A stretch of DNA of 17,844 bases from the NCBI GenBank assembly GCA_031262005.1, contig JAISIO010000178.1, positions 1 to 17,844 of the forward strand, given 5' to 3'. Position 1 is the first letter of the stretch; each line of letters opens with the position of its first letter. Position numbers and translations under genes: made by a program. Of this stretch, positions 15,263-17,844 are shown piece by piece. Under the pieces are notes generated by a model. It did no database searches. It worked only from the letters and a program-made list of their open reading frames with translations, and was not told the DNA's origin. Source of the stretch: Bacteroidales bacterium (lineage in GTDB: Bacteria; Bacteroidota; Bacteroidia; Bacteroidales; UBA1715).

Positions 15263-16699
15263 CTATTCATAAGCCCCCTGTTTCAAAACCTCCACTTCTT
15301 TGCGGCTCAAAAAACGCCATTTCCCGCGAGGAAGATTTTTCTTAGTCAATCCGGCAAAGTATACACGATCTAATTTTTCAACCGTGTAACCAAAATGCTC
15401 AAAAATACGTTTTACCACGTGGTTTTTACCACTATGAATTTGTATTCCCACTTGATTTTTTTCGCTGCCAACAAATTGTAAATCATCTATTTCCACCATA
15501 CCGTCTTCAAGTTCAACACCTGCGGCAATCGATTCAAAATCATCGGCTTTTAGGTTTTTATCCAAATGCACGTGATAAATTTTCATTTTGTTGAATTTTG
15601 GGTGCAGTATTTTTTGTGTCAAATCGCCATCGTTTGTAAACAAAAACACGCCTGTTGTATTTCTGTCCAATCGTCCTACAGCTTCTACGTTTTCGTTGCA
15701 CGCTCCGGCAATTATATCATACACTGTTCTGCGATTTTCCGGGTCGTTTTTGGTCGAAATCGTATCTTTTGGTTTATTGAGCAAAATATACACTTTCTTC
15801 TGCGATTGCAATTCTTTCCCGTCGAAAAGCACATTGTCGGTTTTGGGGTTAATGCGTGTTCCGAGTTCATTTTTCACTTCGCCGTTCACGGTAATTTTTC
15901 CCGAGAGTATCAATTCATCGGCTTCGCGGCGCGAACAAACACCCGCATTTGCAATGAATTTATTCAAACGCACCTCATCTTTTTCAACTTCCGCCGCTTT
16001 TTTTTCCGGTTCTTTGTATTGAGGTAATTCCTGCTCTTTATTTTCAAAAATATCAAGCATTCTTAATTTTGGAGCATTATATTTTTTTGCGGAATATTCT
16101 TTGCGCGGACGATAATTGCGTGTGTCATCTTTATCTGCAAATTGTTCGCCACGACGAGAAATTCCTGTACGTCCTTCAAACCATGCCGGACGTTTTCCTT
16201 CAAAAGTATCGTTTTGTCTGTCAAATTTTCTGAACGTTTTTCGAGGCTTTTCATCGAAAGATGTGTGTTCAAAAGAGCGGTCATCAAATGATTTTCGTTC
16301 AAACGGCTTGCGCTCAAATGTTTTTTTGTCAAACGTTTTTTTGTCGTATGATTTACGTTCGTATGGTTTACGTTCGGTATATGGTCTATCGCCAAATGAT
16401 TTGCGTTCGTATGGTTTACGTTCGGAATATGGTCTATCGCCAAATGATTTGCGTTCGTATGGTTTACGTTCAAAAGAACGTTCACTTGACTGCACATCAT
16501 TCTTATATGATTTTCGAGGTGGGTAGCTGCGGTCGTTACTTCGTTCGCTTCTATCGCTAAAACGTGATTTTCGCTCCCCTCCATCGGAATATGAACGGTT
16601 TGATTTATACGAATCCTTCGATTCGTTGCGTTGAAATCGTGCTCCCGTAGAATTTCGTTTTTCATACGGTTTTTCACGACGTTTGTTGAATTCGGTCAT
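15263..16699 (-). CDS. RluB/RsuA-family 16S/23S rRNA pseudouridine synthase with long repetitive N-terminal extension
   Basis: 478 residues from the ATG at 16699. An ATG 14 codons earlier would overlap dapA by 8 bp and adds a hydrophobic stretch that does not belong, so I reject it. The catalytic part is the last 235 residues: an S4 RNA-binding domain (VRLNKFIANAGVCSRREAD, about 243-290) and the synthase domain, with GRLDRNTTG holding the catalytic Asp345. The KPKDTIST and KNHVVKRIFEHFG motifs are also intact. The first 230 or so residues are low-complexity Arg/Lys/Ser/Glu/Tyr sequence with repeats of an ERKPYERKSFGDRPY type, expected to be disordered and RNA-binding. RluB modifies 23S rRNA and RsuA modifies 16S; I cannot tell which this does. 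The gene starts 34 bp after the dapA stop on the same strand. Confidence 0.9.
   Translation of the reverse strand: MTEFNKRREKPYEKRNSTGARFQRNESKDSYKSNRSYSDGGERKSRFSDRSERSNDRSYPPRKSYKNDVQSSERSFERKPYERKSFGDRPYSERKPYERKSFGDRPYTERKPYERKSYDKKTFDKKTFERKPFERKSFDDRSFEHTSFDEKPRKTFRKFDRQNDTFEGKRPAWFEGRTGISRRGEQFADKDDTRNYRPRKEYSAKKYNAPKLRMLDIFENKEQELPQYKEPEKKAAEVEKDEVRLNKFIANAGVCSRREADELILSGKITVNGEVKNELGTRINPKTDNVLFDGKELQSQKKVYILLNKPKDTISTKNDPENRRTVYDIIAGACNENVEAVGRLDRNTTGVFLFTNDGDLTQKILHPKFNKMKIYHVHLDKNLKADDFESIAAGVELEDGMVEIDDLQFVGSEKNQVGIQIHSGKNHVVKRIFEHFGYTVEKLDRVYFAGLTKKNLPRGKWRFLSRKEVEVLKQGAYE
16379..16474. repeat. Two 48-bp tandem repeats inside the pseudouridine synthase gene
   Basis: Units 16379-16426 and 16427-16474 are identical at their first 45 positions. 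Each encodes 16 residues of the ERKPYERKSFGDRPY(S/T) type. Shorter, diverged relatives (YDKKTF, FERKPFERKSFDDRSF) continue on the 3' side of the gene. The unit is a multiple of three, so copy changes would keep the frame. Confidence 0.9.
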
Positions 16700-16733
16700 A
16701 ATTATTTTGTAAAAATGGAAAAATACTTGCAAA

Positions 16734-17618
16734 CTATGCAAGTTGTTTCAAAAGAGTTTGTATGTATTGCTCATGAGCGGGAGTAACAGGCACAAGTGGT
16801 AAACGTAAATTATTGTGCACAATGCCAAGCTGTTGCAAGGCAGCCTTTACTCCTGCCGGACTGCCTTCGGCAAATAAACTGTCGGTAAATTCTATCAGCT
16901 TTAAATGTATTGTAAGAGCTTCGGAGTAATTTTGCTCCAAACACAAGCGAATCATATTAGAATAAAGGCGAGGCTGTGCATTTGCAGTAACCGAAATTGC
17001 ACCGCAGGCACCAAGCGACATATGAGGAAGTACAATAGAGTCATCGCCGCTGATAAGTAAAAATTCTCGCGGAATACCTCGTTTTATGTAGGTAAATTGC
17101 TCCACCGAAGGCGATGCTTCTTTCAAACCGATAATGTTTGGAATTTCGTTAGCAATTTTTATTGCTGTTGTCGCTTCAATATTGCAGCCCGTGCGCGATG
17201 GGACGTTATAGGCTATTACTGGTAATTTCGATGCGGCAGCCACTTGGCGGTAATGTTCAAAAATACCTCGTTGATTCGGTTTATTATAATAGGGAACCAC
17301 AGAAAGTATCGCATCAAATTTTGTGGCATCAATTGCGGCAACAGATTTCACAATATCGGCAGTGTTGTTACCTCCACAGCCCACCACTATTGGTTTACGC
17401 TCATTTACTTGCTGATATACAAATTCTAAAATTTCCGCCTTTTCGTTTGCCGTGAGAGTAGTTGGTTCGCCGGTAGTGCCGAATACTACAATAAAGTCCA
17501 CACCACCCGCAATTACGTATTCTATCAAATTTTTGAGAGCTGTGAAATCTACCGTATTTTCGTTTGTAAAAGGTGTAATTAAGGCTACTCCCGTGCCATA
17601 AAATTTTTTCAACGACAT
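16734..17618 (-). CDS. dapA: 4-hydroxy-tetrahydrodipicolinate synthase
   Basis: 294 residues from the ATG at 17618. A start 11 codons further upstream would overlap the preceding gene and adds a non-conserved MYICPRLNRNN. The protein condenses pyruvate with aspartate semialdehyde, the first committed step to diaminopimelate and lysine. The (beta/alpha)8 fold signatures are present: GTTGEPTTL with the Thr pair near 48-49, VPYYNKP, YNVPSRTG with the Tyr at 137 and Arg at 142, and the Schiff-base Lys166 in IIGLKEAS. The usual family length is about 290-300, so it is complete. The upstream gene stops 1 bp before it, and the pseudouridine synthase gene begins 34 bp after it, so this is probably an operon. 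Confidence 0.97.
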   Translation of the reverse strand: MSLKKFYGTGVALITPFTNENTVDFTALKNLIEYVIAGGVDFIVVFGTTGEPTTLTANEKAEILEFVYQQVNERKPIVVGCGGNNTADIVKSVAAIDATKFDAILSVVPYYNKPNQRGIFEHYRQVAAASKLPVIAYNVPSRTGCNIEATTAIKIANEIPNIIGLKEASPSVEQFTYIKRGIPREFLLISGDDSIVLPHMSLGACGAISVTANAQPRLYSNMIRLCLEQNYSEALTIHLKLIEFTDSLFAEGSPAGVKAALQQLGIVHNNLRLPLVPVTPAHEQYIQTLLKQLA

Positions 17619-17619
17619 A

Positions 17620-17844
17620 TTATTTCTGTTTAAGCGAGGGCAAATATACACTAATTTGTTGGATTAAATAATCAATATTTTTCTCGTTTTTTACATCTAT
17701 CATAAAATCATAGAGCAACGATTGATTGAGCCGTCCTATTTTAAATGTAGCGTGAGAAAGTTGCACAATATATTCAAGGGCAAAACATTGTTCCATGCTC
17801 AAATCTATGAGTATATCGAAGGGGGTTTTTATAAATTTTTCGAG
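17620..17844 (-). CDS. 3' part of a gene of unknown function upstream of dapA (possibly DUF6913)
   Basis: An open frame enters from the window edge and ends at 17620, giving at least 74 residues with no internal stop. Its start is outside the window. The visible end contains FDILIDLSMEQCFALEYIV, then ATFKIGR, YDFMIDVKN and LIQQISVYL. From memory this resembles the C-terminus of the small Bacteroidetes family DUF6913, often encoded next to dapA, but I cannot confirm that here. Its stop is 1 bp before the dapA start, which indicates translational coupling. Confidence 0.65.
   Translation of the reverse strand, partial: LEKFIKTPFDILIDLSMEQCFALEYIVQLSHATFKIGRLNQSLLYDFMIDVKNEKNIDYLIQQISVYLPSLKQK

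Noticed and set aside
16063..16677. A 204-codon minus-strand frame with Asn/His-rich repeats overlapping the pseudouridine synthase gene
   Set aside because: It is the same 48-bp repeat read in another frame. The repeat makes long open frames in all phases, and only the synthase frame continues into known domains.
16700..16741. Longer start for the pseudouridine synthase
   Set aside because: It overlaps dapA by 8 bp and adds a hydrophobic HSLQVFFHFYKII segment not expected before a basic disordered tail; the ATG at 16699 fits better.

Overview
The window looks like a piece of a Bacteroidetes chromosome, most likely Bacteroidales-like. The base composition is A+T-rich. Several genes carry the Bacteroidetes-type promoter element TAnnTTTG about 15-60 nt upstream, and start codons lack strong Shine-Dalgarno sequences. 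The gene families also fit: a large two-domain periplasmic M16 peptidase, a LiaF-like protein, a rhomboid next to an EEP-family protein, and a DUF1573 protein. I see no phage, IS element, CRISPR array or obvious genomic island. Most of the window is ordinary chromosome, so the interest lies in a few atypical proteins and in structured intergenic DNA.

Layout. (1) 1-1734, plus strand: a LiaF-like membrane protein followed 19 bp later by a membrane-anchored NUC1-type DNA/RNA endonuclease. (2) 1816-2628, minus strand: an unrecognised protein that reads as a receiver-like domain with a C-terminal membrane anchor. (3) 2756-2956: a stand-alone initiator tRNA-fMet gene with its own promoter and terminator. 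(4) 3083-5959: uvrA, with a near-palindrome upstream. It converges on (5) an AAA ATPase gene (5983-7122, minus), with both stop codons inside one inverted repeat. The ATPase promoter region carries 15-bp tandem repeats and a 21-bp perfect inverted repeat. (6) 7287-10746, minus: M16 peptidase, and ndk with a strong terminator. (7) 10842-11900, plus: an AI-2E/PerM-family membrane protein. It is separated from a convergent VanZ-like gene by a 198-bp gap holding four hairpins. (8) 12099-17844, all minus: VanZ-like protein, EEP-family phosphodiesterase, rhomboid protease, DUF1573 protein, an RluB/RsuA-type pseudouridine synthase with a long repetitive charged N-terminus, dapA, and the 3' part of a gene that runs off the window.

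Functionally, the window mixes housekeeping functions with envelope functions. Housekeeping covers translation initiation, nucleotide excision repair, nucleotide metabolism, rRNA pseudouridylation and lysine/cell-wall precursor synthesis. Envelope functions cover the LiaF-like sensor or modulator, a secreted nuclease, an M16 protease, a rhomboid, transport and VanZ. I found no complete multi-gene system that I could defend as new. The best leads are the membrane-tailed receiver-like protein, the repeat-laden ATPase promoter and the four-hairpin convergent intergenic element.
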